A stretch of DNA of 64,000 nt from Emticicia sp040253585. Its GTDB lineage: Bacteria > Bacteroidota > Bacteroidia > Cytophagales > Spirosomataceae. This document shows positions 34,137 through 44,000 of the stretch, piece by piece. The translations under genes were made by a program, and so were the position numbers. Location: positions 124,001-188,000 of the forward strand of contig NZ_JBELAU010000012.1 of NCBI RefSeq assembly GCF_040253585.1. The letters run 5' to 3'. The first letter of the stretch is position 1; each line of letters opens with the position of its first letter. The notes beneath the pieces are model-generated. The model made no database searches, had not been told where the DNA came from, and saw only the letters and a list, made by a program, of their open reading frames with translations.

Positions 34137-36509
34137 TCACGGCTTCAAAATCAAAACTTTCTCCGAAACCGCTACGATTTTTGATTTCGTGAAATAGACT
34201 GGAAAATAACCGCCAGTTCCCCATAAATTAAATAAATCTCCATAATGCTCCGAGCGTGGGTCGCCTGATTGACCAGGATTATTTATGCCCAGAGTTCTGT
34301 CCCAATTTTCGGTATCGACAATTATTTTGAAAGATGCTCCGTGTGTTTGGTTGAGGTTATTGCTTGAATTATTAACGGTTTCGCCATAACCACCCCGAGG
34401 AATTGGACCAAGATTAATTTTAGCTTTCAAAGCGGGGTCGGTTACCCAGTCAGAAAGGGCGTGTGTTAGTTTGATATGTTTATTATTAGCTTGGCCATAT
34501 TGCCATTGGCTTTCGTCTTTCCCCAGTCTGGCGGTAATATTATCAACCGCTTGCTTGAAGCACGCAATCAAAATCGAATCTCGACTTAGCAATGGATTTG
34601 CCCCTAAAAATGGTGGAGGAGTCACGAGCCAATCGGTCAGGCGTTTGGTTGGAATTGACTTCATGTATTTTTGGGCTTTTTCGGGAACGGCCAGTTTATG
34701 AACCGCCTTTTGTAATAAACTTTCCCATTCTACATAAACCGTGGCGTTGGTCGATTCTGGACTGAGTTCAAAAGTGTCCCAGTTTTCGAGTTTTGATTTG
34801 AGGCTGCGATATTTTTCATCAATCGGTAATCTTTTTAACATCGGAACTAACACACGAGCCGTAAGCGAAACATAGTCGTTTTGTAACAAGGCAAATTCTT
34901 CTAAAGTGTGCTTTTTACCCGAAGCCAAAACTTCTTCAATACGATTGGCACGTACAGGATTTGCCCATCGCCAACCGATAGCATTTCGGTTCGGGAAATT
35001 ATTAGGAGTGAGATTATTATTGGCCGTAGCCACAAAACCCTCTACTGGGTCGAATTTATTGGGTAAAAGCTCAATAGGTAAATAGCCGCCCCATTCATAA
35101 CGGCCATCGCCCGGCACTGGTACTAAGCCCGACCAATTTTTACGAATCGGCGAGATACCCACCGCTTGCCAGCCGATATGTCCTTTTTTATCTGCCCAAA
35201 TCATGTTTTCACCTGGAATGCGGCTAAACGTGCAAGCTTTGCGAAACTCTTCCCAACTTTTGGCTTGATTCATGCGTAAACTGGCCAAATATGGAGCACA
35301 ACCTACTTCTTGCCAACCCGCCCGAACGGCATATAAATGATTGTTTTTGGCATCTTCAAAAACAACTGGCCCGTGTCGGGTATATTTTAATTGAACTATT
35401 TTTGGGGCTTGTCCTTTGACTTTTATAGTGTCCGAAATGACTTTTATGGTTTCCCAAACACCTTTATATTTATATTGATTTGGGTTTTTAGGGTTAGTTT
35501 CGTAAACATACAGGTCTTCGTTGTCGGTTTCAAAAATGGTCAAACCCCAAGCACCGTATTCATTATGACCAATCGAAACCCCTGGTAAAGTTGGTTCGCC
35601 ACCACCAATGACATTCCAATTTGGAGCGTGCAAATGCACCCAATAACGCAGCGAAGGTGTAGATTGGGCTCTATGCGGGTCATTTGCCAGCATAGGATAA
35701 CCACTTTCGGTGAGTTTACCCGAAACTATCCAGTTATTTGAGCCAACATTATCTTTTTCGTCTTTGTACCAATCTTGAAAATCGTCGAGCAAACCTACTT
35801 TATTATCTGGTTTTGGGAATTTTAGAGGAGCTCTAAACGCTTCGTAATATTCTAAAATATGCTCAAAAAGCACATCGTTATCAAGCATTTTATCGAGTTC
35901 GAGGTTGGGTTCATTGTCTGAATTTTTTGGGTGAAACCACGATAATTCTCGCATTTTATCAGCTCCTAAAATCTTTACCAAACGTGCATTATTGATTTCG
36001 TCTTCGATGTTGCTCAAAAGCCCTTGATGGCGGCTAATGACCACTTCGGGTGTCCAGAAATCGGGTAGAGTGTTGAGCAACTTAAATTCAAAAGGAAGGT
36101 CGTCAGGTTTTTGTCGAGCTTCGGAAATGTAGGCGTTTATTCCTGCTACAAAAGCCTCAATGATTTGTTTGCTTCGTGGATGATAATGCTGTAATTCGGC
36201 CGTTAGATTTCCCCGAAACTTAAATAATCTTGTGCCAATATCTCGCTTTAGTTCACGTTCGCCCAGCAGTTCGGCTACTGTGCCAGTGGCTTGTCTTCGC
36301 CACATTTCGAGCTGAAAAAGTCGGTCAGAAGCCGCCACATAGCCTTGTGTGACGAACAAATCATGCTCATTTTGGGCATAAATATGCGAAACGCCCCATT
36401 TATCTTTATAAACCTCGACGGGCTGTTGCAGAATCTTGATGTTAATTGTTTGGGCAAAGGTAGAAATGCTTATGATAGAAATAAGCAGCGTTTTGATGAA
36501 GTTTTTCAT
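34137..36509 (-). CDS. Penicillin acylase family amidase
   Basis: The start at 36509 gives 790 residues with a signal peptide ending at about residue 19 (TFAQ); the longer frame would add 12 residues. This Ntn-hydrolase is made as a precursor that cuts itself between the alpha and beta chains. The predicted nucleophile is Ser257 in DNVGSNNWIVSG, with the beta-chain motifs YDPHR-like MLANDPHR and GVSIGHNEYGAWGLT following. Families of this type hydrolyse beta-lactam side chains or acyl-homoserine lactones; the natural substrate here is unknown. The mature enzyme is periplasmic. A consensus promoter overlaps the upstream codons of the longer frame, supporting the shorter start. Confidence 0.9.
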   Translation of the reverse strand: MKNFIKTLLISIISISTFAQTINIKILQQPVEVYKDKWGVSHIYAQNEHDLFVTQGYVAASDRLFQLEMWRRQATGTVAELLGERELKRDIGTRLFKFRGNLTAELQHYHPRSKQIIEAFVAGINAYISEARQKPDDLPFEFKLLNTLPDFWTPEVVISRHQGLLSNIEDEINNARLVKILGADKMRELSWFHPKNSDNEPNLELDKMLDNDVLFEHILEYYEAFRAPLKFPKPDNKVGLLDDFQDWYKDEKDNVGSNNWIVSGKLTESGYPMLANDPHRAQSTPSLRYWVHLHAPNWNVIGGGEPTLPGVSIGHNEYGAWGLTIFETDNEDLYVYETNPKNPNQYKYKGVWETIKVISDTIKVKGQAPKIVQLKYTRHGPVVFEDAKNNHLYAVRAGWQEVGCAPYLASLRMNQAKSWEEFRKACTFSRIPGENMIWADKKGHIGWQAVGISPIRKNWSGLVPVPGDGRYEWGGYLPIELLPNKFDPVEGFVATANNNLTPNNFPNRNAIGWRWANPVRANRIEEVLASGKKHTLEEFALLQNDYVSLTARVLVPMLKRLPIDEKYRSLKSKLENWDTFELSPESTNATVYVEWESLLQKAVHKLAVPEKAQKYMKSIPTKRLTDWLVTPPPFLGANPLLSRDSILIACFKQAVDNITARLGKDESQWQYGQANNKHIKLTHALSDWVTDPALKAKINLGPIPRGGYGETVNNSSNNLNQTHGASFKIIVDTENWDRTLGINNPGQSGDPRSEHYGDLFNLWGTGGYFPVYFTKSKIVAVSEKVLILKP

Positions 36510-36532
36510 GTTTAGGCTTAGTTTGGATAAGC

Positions 36533-36562
36533 CAAATATATCCATGAATTTGTCGAATTCAA
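36533..36562 (-). promoter_or_regulatory. Promoter of penicillin acylase gene
   Basis: On the minus strand TTG (36560-36562), 19 bases, TATATTTG (36533-36540); the chosen ATG is 23 bases downstream. Confidence 0.75.
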
Positions 36563-36573
36563 AATATAATGTC

Positions 36574-36628
36574 GTAGCATAATTCTCCGAATTGTGCTGT
36601 ATTGGAGCAATTCGGAGAATTGTGTTAC
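36574..36628. repeat. REP-like palindrome, ACAATTC family (second copy)
   Basis: Two 20-base arms, 36574-36593 and 36609-36628, are complementary apart from two positions that still allow G-T pairing. The core AATTCTCCGAATT is close to the 2413-2469 element. It ends 4 bases from the stop codon of the minus-strand AEC transporter gene (36633-36635). Confidence 0.85.
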
Positions 36629-36632
36629 AAAA

Positions 36633-37553
36633 TTAATTCAAGTGTAGTCCCAAAACCAATCCCCACATTAGCACAAAACTAATAAGGAGAGAAATATTAA
36701 CCAATGTTCCTGCAATGCGAGAATCATAGTTGAGCTCATCAGAAAAAGGTAAGATTGTCATACCAGAAGGAAGCATTACGCAAACAATCAAGACCGCATA
36801 TAATAAACTATCGTGCGATAAGCTAAAGTAAATTCCCAACACAAATAATATTCCGACAGCGTAGCGAATAACCAGTACTTTCGAGATGGCTATCATTTGT
36901 TTTTTATTTAGTTCAAAACTTAAGTAAATTCCCATCAAAAGCAGCACCAGAGCCTTATTTGCTTTGGCAATTGTATCTAAGAAATCAAAGAATAAGGTAG
37001 GCATTTCGATGTCTGATACATTGATAAGTAGCCCGATAACCATTCCCAAAACAGGAGGTAAACGAAAGATTTTCTTCATTAAAGTGCCAAATTCGGGCAA
37101 ACCTTTATGATTGGCCGAAAAATAACTACCAATCGGATAAACCACGCCGAAAGTCATAATTGTATTGCCAATATCAAACATCACGGCATATACCATCGCT
37201 TCTTTCCCGAAAAGCCCCTCGATAATCGGGAAACCAAAAAGACCAACATTTAGTCCGCCCGCTCCCATTGTCAGTACGCCACGTAAATCATTGGGATATT
37301 TGGTAAACCAAATCCACGCAACGGCAATCATAATTGTGCAAAAAATAATACAAAATAGCGGAATCAGAAAAAGTGAAGTATCAAGCTTTACACGAGCCGT
37401 TGAGACAATCATCAAGGCAGGAAAAGTAGTGTGCATCAAAAACTTTGAGATAGTTTTTCCCTCCTTTTCTGTAATGAAATTATATTTTTTTAGAAAGAAT
37501 CCTACGCCAATAATAGCAAGGGTAAGAATAAAAACGCTGTTAGTTTGACTCAT
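36633..37553 (-). CDS. AEC family transporter
   Basis: The 306-residue polytopic protein is an auxin-efflux-carrier family permease with ten predicted membrane segments in two halves. The mid-region GGLNVGLFGFPIIEGLFG carries the conserved Asn and Pro of the helix crossover, and the second half has MLPSGMTILPFSDEL. Substrates in bacteria are small organic acids such as malate or amino-acid-like compounds. Its ATG shares one base with the stop of the dehydrogenase before it (TAATG), so translation is coupled and a common substrate or product is likely. Confidence 0.85.
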   Translation of the reverse strand: MSQTNSVFILTLAIIGVGFFLKKYNFITEKEGKTISKFLMHTTFPALMIVSTARVKLDTSLFLIPLFCIIFCTIMIAVAWIWFTKYPNDLRGVLTMGAGGLNVGLFGFPIIEGLFGKEAMVYAVMFDIGNTIMTFGVVYPIGSYFSANHKGLPEFGTLMKKIFRLPPVLGMVIGLLINVSDIEMPTLFFDFLDTIAKANKALVLLLMGIYLSFELNKKQMIAISKVLVIRYAVGILFVLGIYFSLSHDSLLYAVLIVCVMLPSGMTILPFSDELNYDSRIAGTLVNISLLISFVLMWGLVLGLHLN

Positions 37554-38572
37554 TATGCTGTAATATTTACTACTATTTTACTTTCGTTTCCTGTGGCGGC
37601 CAGCTCTAAAGCACTTTGAAGGTTTTCTAAAGACGCATAGCTCGATATAATAAAACTCGGACGAATGATATTTGAGCGAATCAGTTGTAAGGCTCGGGCA
37701 AAATCAAAAGGGTGGTCGTAGATGATGGAAGGTACAATCTGGATACCTTCACGGGCGATTTTTAGAGGGGTGAAAGTTGCTAAATTTCCCGAAAGCCCTA
37801 CTAAAACAATCTCAGAGCCACGAGGTGCAGCTGCCGTAGCCAGCGAAGCAGTATGTGACGACCCAGCACATTCAAAAACCGCCGAAACATTATTTTCTAA
37901 CCAAATTTTCGATAATTCTGTTGTTTGAGTTTCCAAATCGCCAGTCGGAGAAATGGCCGTTGCTCCCAAATCAGTAGCGATTTTTAATTTTGCCGCATTG
38001 AGTTCGCTTACAAAAACCCTATAACCCAACGAAAGTGCCAAATGCGTAAGCAGCAGCCCGATTGCTCCCAGCCCAATGACTGCAATGGTATCGCCAGGTT
38101 TGGTTTTTGTGCTAAAAAGAGCATGCACCGCAACGGCGGTTGGCTCAAGGACAACTGCATCTTCGTCGCTGATTTCTTCGGGGATTTTCCATGCAAAATC
38201 GGCAGGTAGCGTGATGTATTCGGCAAAACAACCTGCTTCGGTTAGTCCGATTACTCGCTTATTGGTGCAAATATTTCCTCGTCCACTTAGGCAATATTGG
38301 CATTTTCGGCACGGAATATTGGGTTCGATGGCCACTCTTTCTCCAATGCTTCGATTGCTTATGCCTTCTCCGATTTTATCAATAAACCCTAAACCCTCAT
38401 GACCAATAATGGTTGGGTTGGCCAATAAACGATGCCCCAAAAACAAATGCACATCCGAGCCACAGATACCCACTTTCGATAAACGAACCCGCACTTCACC
38501 GAACTTTGGCTCGGGAATTTTGATGTCTTCTAACAAAATTTCGTTGGGTTTATTTAAAAATGCACTACGCAT
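37553..38572 (-). CDS. Zinc-dependent alcohol dehydrogenase (MDR family)
   Basis: This 339-residue medium-chain dehydrogenase resembles sorbitol/threonine dehydrogenases and galactitol- or idonate-type enzymes. Catalytic zinc ligands are in GICGSDVH and GHEGLG; the structural zinc site has Cys four times in CRKCQYCLSGRGNIC; the NAD fold is AVIGLGAIGLL with SELNAAKL following. It oxidises a secondary alcohol, probably a sugar alcohol or sugar acid. The coupled AEC carrier downstream suggests uptake or export of an acid in the same pathway. Confidence 0.87.
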   Translation of the reverse strand: MRSAFLNKPNEILLEDIKIPEPKFGEVRVRLSKVGICGSDVHLFLGHRLLANPTIIGHEGLGFIDKIGEGISNRSIGERVAIEPNIPCRKCQYCLSGRGNICTNKRVIGLTEAGCFAEYITLPADFAWKIPEEISDEDAVVLEPTAVAVHALFSTKTKPGDTIAVIGLGAIGLLLTHLALSLGYRVFVSELNAAKLKIATDLGATAISPTGDLETQTTELSKIWLENNVSAVFECAGSSHTASLATAAAPRGSEIVLVGLSGNLATFTPLKIAREGIQIVPSIIYDHPFDFARALQLIRSNIIRPSFIISSYASLENLQSALELAATGNESKIVVNITA

Positions 38573-38746
38573 GAAAATCTATGATTAAATGATTGTTTTG
38601 TTTTAGAAATGCTTGTTAATCAGCTAAATACAAACACAAAAACCAAAGCAATAATATAATAAGCCGCAAAGAAAATATATTTTATTCAGAAAATAGCTTA
38701 TTTATTTGAAATGAAGCATTTTTGCGGTTTGATTCTAAATACCTCT

Positions 38747-40063
38747 ATGACCTATTCAGACCTACAAAACCGCTTCAAAAATCTCATTGATAATAGCCCG
38801 ATGAGTACTTTTCAAATCATAATCGTGGCTATTTGCTTTGTGCTAAACATGAACGATGGCATTGATGTGCTGGTGGTGTCGTTTTCTGGCTCAGATATTA
38901 CGAAGGAATGGGGACTGACGAAAACCGAAATGGGCTATGTCTTTAGTGCGGGTTTGACGGGTATGATGGCAGGGGCATTTTTGCTCGCTCCATTGGGCGA
39001 TAAACTTGGCCGCCGCAAGGTTTTTCTTATTTCTTTGACTTTCATTACGAGCGGAATGTTATTGGTGTTTTTCTGCACGAGTTATACACAATTATTACTC
39101 TTACGTTTCCTCACTGGCTTGGGTATTGGTGGAATTTTACCAACGATGGCCGCCACGGCTTCGGAGTTTTCAAACAATAAAAACCGAGATTTCAACGTCG
39201 GACTGGTGCAGGCTGGTTGGCCAGTTGGGGCAATTTTTACGGGCTTTTTCTGTGCCTACGCCATTCCCGAATTCGGTTGGCGATTTGCCTTTTTGTTTGC
39301 GGGCGGTATTTCGTTGTTGATGCTTATCGGAGTGTTTGTTTACATGACCGATTCGTTGGAGTTTTTGGCAAAAAAACAACCCGAAAACGCTCAACAAAAA
39401 ATCAATGATTTGCTCACAAAAATGGGCCACGATGGCATCAAAGCATTGCCACAAAAACCTACCGAACAAACAGCCGCCCCGATAAAAGAATTATTCAAGC
39501 CAGCTTACCGAAATTCTACTTTTAAAGTTTGGGTGGCTATTTTCTTTGGTTTCTTGACGCTCTACACGCTCATGAGTTGGGTGCCAAACATTGCCAAAGA
39601 AGCTGGTTTACCTTTTGAAATGGCTACTTACGTAGGTATCGCACTCAATGCAGGAGCGGCCATCGGCACGGCTTCGATGGGTTGGGTCGCTGGCCGATTG
39701 GGCTTGAAAAAAACTGTCTTGAGTTTTATGCTTTTGGCCTTTGCCGTGATGCTGATTTATGGAAATTTTACGCTCAATACGGCCATGATGTTTGTCATGA
39801 TTTTCTTCATCGGAATCTTCGTTCAAGGTGGTTTCAATGGTATGTACCCAACAATTTCGAGGGTTTATCCGACCGAAATTCGCACGACTGGCGTTGGTTT
39901 TTCAATAGGCGTAGGGCGTATGGGGGCTATTCTTGGGCCAACACTTTTTGGGGTTTTGTCTGATGCTGGTCTGAGTATTCAGATGCTTTTTAGTCTTTTT
40001 TCACTGCCGCTTTTGGTAACTGGACTGGTTGTTTATAGTCTAAAATCGGAAAATTTGAGTTGA
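38747..40063 (+). CDS. MFS transporter (aromatic acid/H+ symporter-like)
   Basis: This 12-TM major facilitator of about 438 residues resembles the AAHS group that imports aromatic or other carboxylic acids with protons. I prefer the ATG at 38747 (MTYSDLQNRF) over 38711, whose extra 12 residues are unlike the family. Visible are the DGIDV motif in TM1, the loop 2-3 motif LGDKLGRRKV, and the matching loop 8-9 AGRLGLKK. It is divergent from the dehydrogenase/AEC pair. The substrate is inferred only from the family. Confidence 0.88.
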   Translation: MTYSDLQNRFKNLIDNSPMSTFQIIIVAICFVLNMNDGIDVLVVSFSGSDITKEWGLTKTEMGYVFSAGLTGMMAGAFLLAPLGDKLGRRKVFLISLTFITSGMLLVFFCTSYTQLLLLRFLTGLGIGGILPTMAATASEFSNNKNRDFNVGLVQAGWPVGAIFTGFFCAYAIPEFGWRFAFLFAGGISLLMLIGVFVYMTDSLEFLAKKQPENAQQKINDLLTKMGHDGIKALPQKPTEQTAAPIKELFKPAYRNSTFKVWVAIFFGFLTLYTLMSWVPNIAKEAGLPFEMATYVGIALNAGAAIGTASMGWVAGRLGLKKTVLSFMLLAFAVMLIYGNFTLNTAMMFVMIFFIGIFVQGGFNGMYPTISRVYPTEIRTTGVGFSIGVGRMGAILGPTLFGVLSDAGLSIQMLFSLFSLPLLVTGLVVYSLKSENLS

Positions 40064-40338
40064 AAATATTAAATTGGGTTAGCCCTGCAAAATCTTGCCG
40101 ATGATAGTATATATTGGTTAAAAATTTCCCCTCCTTAAAAAGGAGGGGAAACTAAAAATACCTCCCCAGCTCTCCCCAATGGAGCAGGGCTGGGGAGGTC
40201 ACTTTCCTCATGTAGAAATTGTAAAACTTAGTAAACCAATTCAAACAATTATTATCAGAAAGCACAACGTTAGATAAAAATGTATTCGTAAATTAGGGTC
40301 TTTAAACTAATATTCAATCCTACGAATCAATTTTAATC
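40064..40338. repeat. Intergenic region with G-rich hairpins
   Basis: TTCCCCTCCTT/AAGGAGGGGAA (40126-40150) and CCTCCCCAGC/GCTGGGGAGG (40161-40198) form two strong hairpins; the first word set recurs at 48121-48275. The remaining part up to the DUF1080 gene shows no feature. Confidence 0.75.
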
Positions 40339-40968
40339 ATGAAAAAACTATCAGTATTGTTGTGTTTGTTGTTGTCGGTCAGTTTGGCCTTTTCGCAGAA
40401 AAAAGAAAAAGGTTGGGTTTCGCTTTTTGATGGCAAATCGTTTGACGGCTGGAAAATAAACGAAGACCACCCCGCCACATTTTCTATCGAAGACGGAACA
40501 ATAAAAGTAGCGGGCGAACGAGCCCACTTATTCTACGAAGGCAAAGTTGGCAACCACGATTTTAAGAATTTTGAGTTTAAACTAAAAGCCAAAACGCTCC
40601 CTGGCTCAAACTCTGGTATATTTATTCACACGGCGTATCAGGCAAAAGGCTGGCCCGAAAAAGGCTACGAAGTGCAAGTAAATCAAACCCACACCGACTG
40701 GCGTAAAACGGGAAGTTTGTATGGCATAAATGATGTGAAAGAAAACTTTGCGAAAGACAACGAGTGGTACGAATACCATATCATTGTGCAAGACAAGCAC
40801 ATCATCATAAAAATTGATGATAAAGTAGCGGTTGATTACACCGAGCCTGACACCCTCCCCGAAAACCGTGGACTAAAAAGATTGAGTTCGGGTACGGTTG
40901 CCCTACAAGGCCACGACCCCAAAAGCATCGCCTATTTTAAAGATATTAAGATTAAGGTTTTGAAGTAG
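40339..40968 (+). CDS. DUF1080 (3-keto-disaccharide hydrolase) protein
   Basis: The 209-residue secreted protein has a signal peptide (to about residue 20, AFSQ) and a single DUF1080 concanavalin-like domain with WVSLFDGKSFDGWK, LPGSNSGIFIHT, and GYEVQVNQTH. Members cleave 3-keto-glycosides or act on laminarin-like glucans. The size fits a one-domain enzyme. The family is abundant in Bacteroidota and Planctomycetes. It is monocistronic, with a terminator after it that is shared with the convergent helicase gene. Confidence 0.87.
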   Translation: MKKLSVLLCLLLSVSLAFSQKKEKGWVSLFDGKSFDGWKINEDHPATFSIEDGTIKVAGERAHLFYEGKVGNHDFKNFEFKLKAKTLPGSNSGIFIHTAYQAKGWPEKGYEVQVNQTHTDWRKTGSLYGINDVKENFAKDNEWYEYHIIVQDKHIIIKIDDKVAVDYTEPDTLPENRGLKRLSSGTVALQGHDPKSIAYFKDIKIKVLK

Positions 40969-41001
40969 GAGGGTAAATATGAAAATTTGAGTTGAAAAAA
41001 C

Positions 41002-41035
41002 TTACCAAAGTAGAGATTGTTTTCTACTTTGGTAA
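41002..41035. terminator. Bidirectional terminator DUF1080/helicase
   Basis: TTACCAAAGTAGA (41002-41014) and TCTACTTTGGTAA (41023-41035) form a perfect 13-bp stem. An A-run upstream gives a T-run on the minus strand for the helicase transcript. Confidence 0.85.
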
Positions 41036-41057
41036 ACTTTCTGTTTAATGATTTATT

Positions 41058-44000
41058 TTATAAGCTTCCTATTACTTTCAAATTAATCATTGCCCTTTCT
41101 AATAAATAATTTTCTGTGACACCAAGTAAAGTTAATTGTTGTTCCGTCACAGTTGCTTGCGAAATACTTGGTTGAATTATGAATACTTTAAAGATTATAG
41201 GGATTCTATTATGAACTAACTTTAAGACTTTAATTAAATCATCCCTTGTTCCTTTCTCAAACCTTGAACAGCTTTCTGTTTTATCTTTTTTGATTTCCCT
41301 TCTTAATAAATGGTCTAAAAACTCTTTACTTTTCTTGAATTTCCAATTTACAGATTTTTGTGCTTGTCCGCATACTTCATATAAATTTGAAATTTGACTA
41401 TCAATTTTTCCACTTTTTGAATATTTTATGTGGTAAAGTTCAACTTCTATTTTTTCCCCTAAAACTTTAATTGTTACAATATCTGCAATTTCGCCTGAAC
41501 CATCGTCATCGTAGATAATATCATAATCTAACTGTTTTAAAATTTCTAAACTCCTAAATTGTATTGAATTTGTTTTTTTAGGTTTTACACCTTGTGCTTC
41601 AACACTTAAATCTATTCCAGACCAATTCCAAGTAATTATTTGTTCTTTATTGAATGGATTAATTAAAGTTTTTAATTCAATATAATTGTTCCCTTCTAAA
41701 AAATCACCGTTAGCAAACCAGATTACAGGAGGATTTTCATAAAAATATTTTTCAATATTTTTTTCTTGTGTACCAAATTTTATAATTGCATCTGTTTTTG
41801 GGTTAATTTTTATAAATTTATAATCGCCAAAGTTTTGAAAATTTGTATAGATTTCTAATTCCAATTCTAAAATTAATTTATTATCTACTTCAAATCCGCA
41901 TTTTATATTGCCAGTTTCTGAAGGATTTATCAATACTAAACTGATGTTATAAAAATCGTAGTTAATATTATCAATGACAAATGAGTATCGCAATTCTGAA
42001 TTTAAGTAAAATTCTTCGCTCCAATCTATACAAAATGGGAATAAATTAGGCCTTTGTTTTAATGCTTTTGGCATTAGTGTACCTTTTAAAACTTCTTCAC
42101 TATCTATATTTTTATCCGTTATTTTATTCCCTAACTTTTTGCACCAATTAATAAATTCAACCAAATTAGTCTTTCGTTTACACCAAATACGACCCTTGTA
42201 AGAACATCCAATATTATCGTCTTCTCCATTCTCGTAACCACTTCCAAAAATGAATGATTTTTTAGAATTGTTGATTTGTGTCTGGCTTAATGCAGCTTCA
42301 ATGTCAGAACCAACTCGCATCTGAAAACGAATAAGCTTACCTAAAACTTCTACAAGCCCAACATTTTGAAGCTTTAATCTTTTTATACCGCTTAAAACCC
42401 TAAAAATTGCACCATCATTTTCACCATTTATAATTTGAGCCTCTTCTCCAATTATCGCTTTTGCTAATTCTATATGCAAACTTTTTGTGTCTGAACTATG
42501 AATAAATAGTAAGTTCTTTTTTGTCTCCCAAAATACTATGTATAAATTCCAAGAGAAGTCAAAAATATTCTCACTACTAACCCAATCTTTTAGATTCTTT
42601 TTTGCAGTTAATATTATCAATGTTTTGTTCTTTGGATTTATGCTATGACGAATTAAATCATAACTATCTATATTTTGTAAACCTTTCTCAAAATTTGAAG
42701 GAAACCAAGTATCTGTGTTGTTTTTAAAAACAACTGTGCTTTGTGCTGGTTTTAAACTTTGAATAGACAATGGAAAACCTTCTAAATTTGAAAAGCCATT
42801 TAAGAACTCATATAAATCTACTTCTTTCTGTGTTCTGTTTTGGCTAATATTTGGTAATAAAATATTCCAATCTACATCTTGTGCGTATAAGTCCTCTAAT
42901 TCATTTGCAACCTCTAAATCTGCTAAGTTTGCAATTATTGTGGCATTACCTAATTGCTCGTCATATTTAGTTCTCGTGAATCTTCCAATAAATTGTAATG
43001 TTATAGGTAAACTTTTTCTTATATCGTGGAAAGCCGCAATTTTCAGTTCGGGTAAGTCAAAGCCTTCCCCAAGCATATCTACACAAACAATTACATCAAT
43101 TTCTTTGCTAATAATCTTATTGTAGATTTCTGTTTTTTCTTTTGTTAGTAGTTGTGAGTGGATTTTAACTACTCTAAACTCAGTAAATAATTTATAGATT
43201 TCATAAACTTCATTTGCCCTTTTTGTAGTCCCAACTCTTGCTAAAAGTATATGAGGAAATATTTTTTTATCTTCTTTTAATTGACTTATTGCAGCTATTG
43301 CTATTGCATTATCTTTTTCTATTTGATTACCATATTGATGTAGTTTGGTAAAATTGATTTTCTGAAAGTAACCTTCTTCTTGGGCTTTTCTTAGTGGATA
43401 GTTAAAAATTATTTTACCACCCAACATTTTGTTGTCGTTCCTAAATGGTGTTGCGGTAAATTGAATTATTTTTTTGTCTTTTAAATTATCTCTAAAATTA
43501 TTCCAAGTGGTTGCTTCTGAGTGATGAGCTTCATCAATGAAAATATTTGTCAAGTTATTTTTTAGTACTTGTAAATATTGATTAGCAACTCTTGAAATAA
43601 TATTTGCTGTTGCAACAATTACATTACATTTCTTGAAAAATGAGTTAGCATCTTCTTCTGTACTAAAATTTGATTTTATTACCCCAACTACTGGGAATAA
43701 ATAATTTGAATTCAACAATCCAAGTTTACTTAAAAGTCCAAGATTTATAAATTTTTCAGAAATTTGCTTTCTTAATGGGTCTGTTGGAACAATGATTAAT
43801 AGTTTTTGGACTTGTGCCAGTACTAAAACAGATAGCATTGTTTCAGTTTTTCCTGTCCCAGTAGGCATCACCACTGTACCAATTTCATTTGAATGTGTCC
43901 AATGAGATAAAATTGAATAAATAGCCCCAATTTGTGGATTCCTTAAACCAATTTCACCAGTTTCTAAGTTCTCTTTTTTTAGATTTAAAGCATTTTTCCA

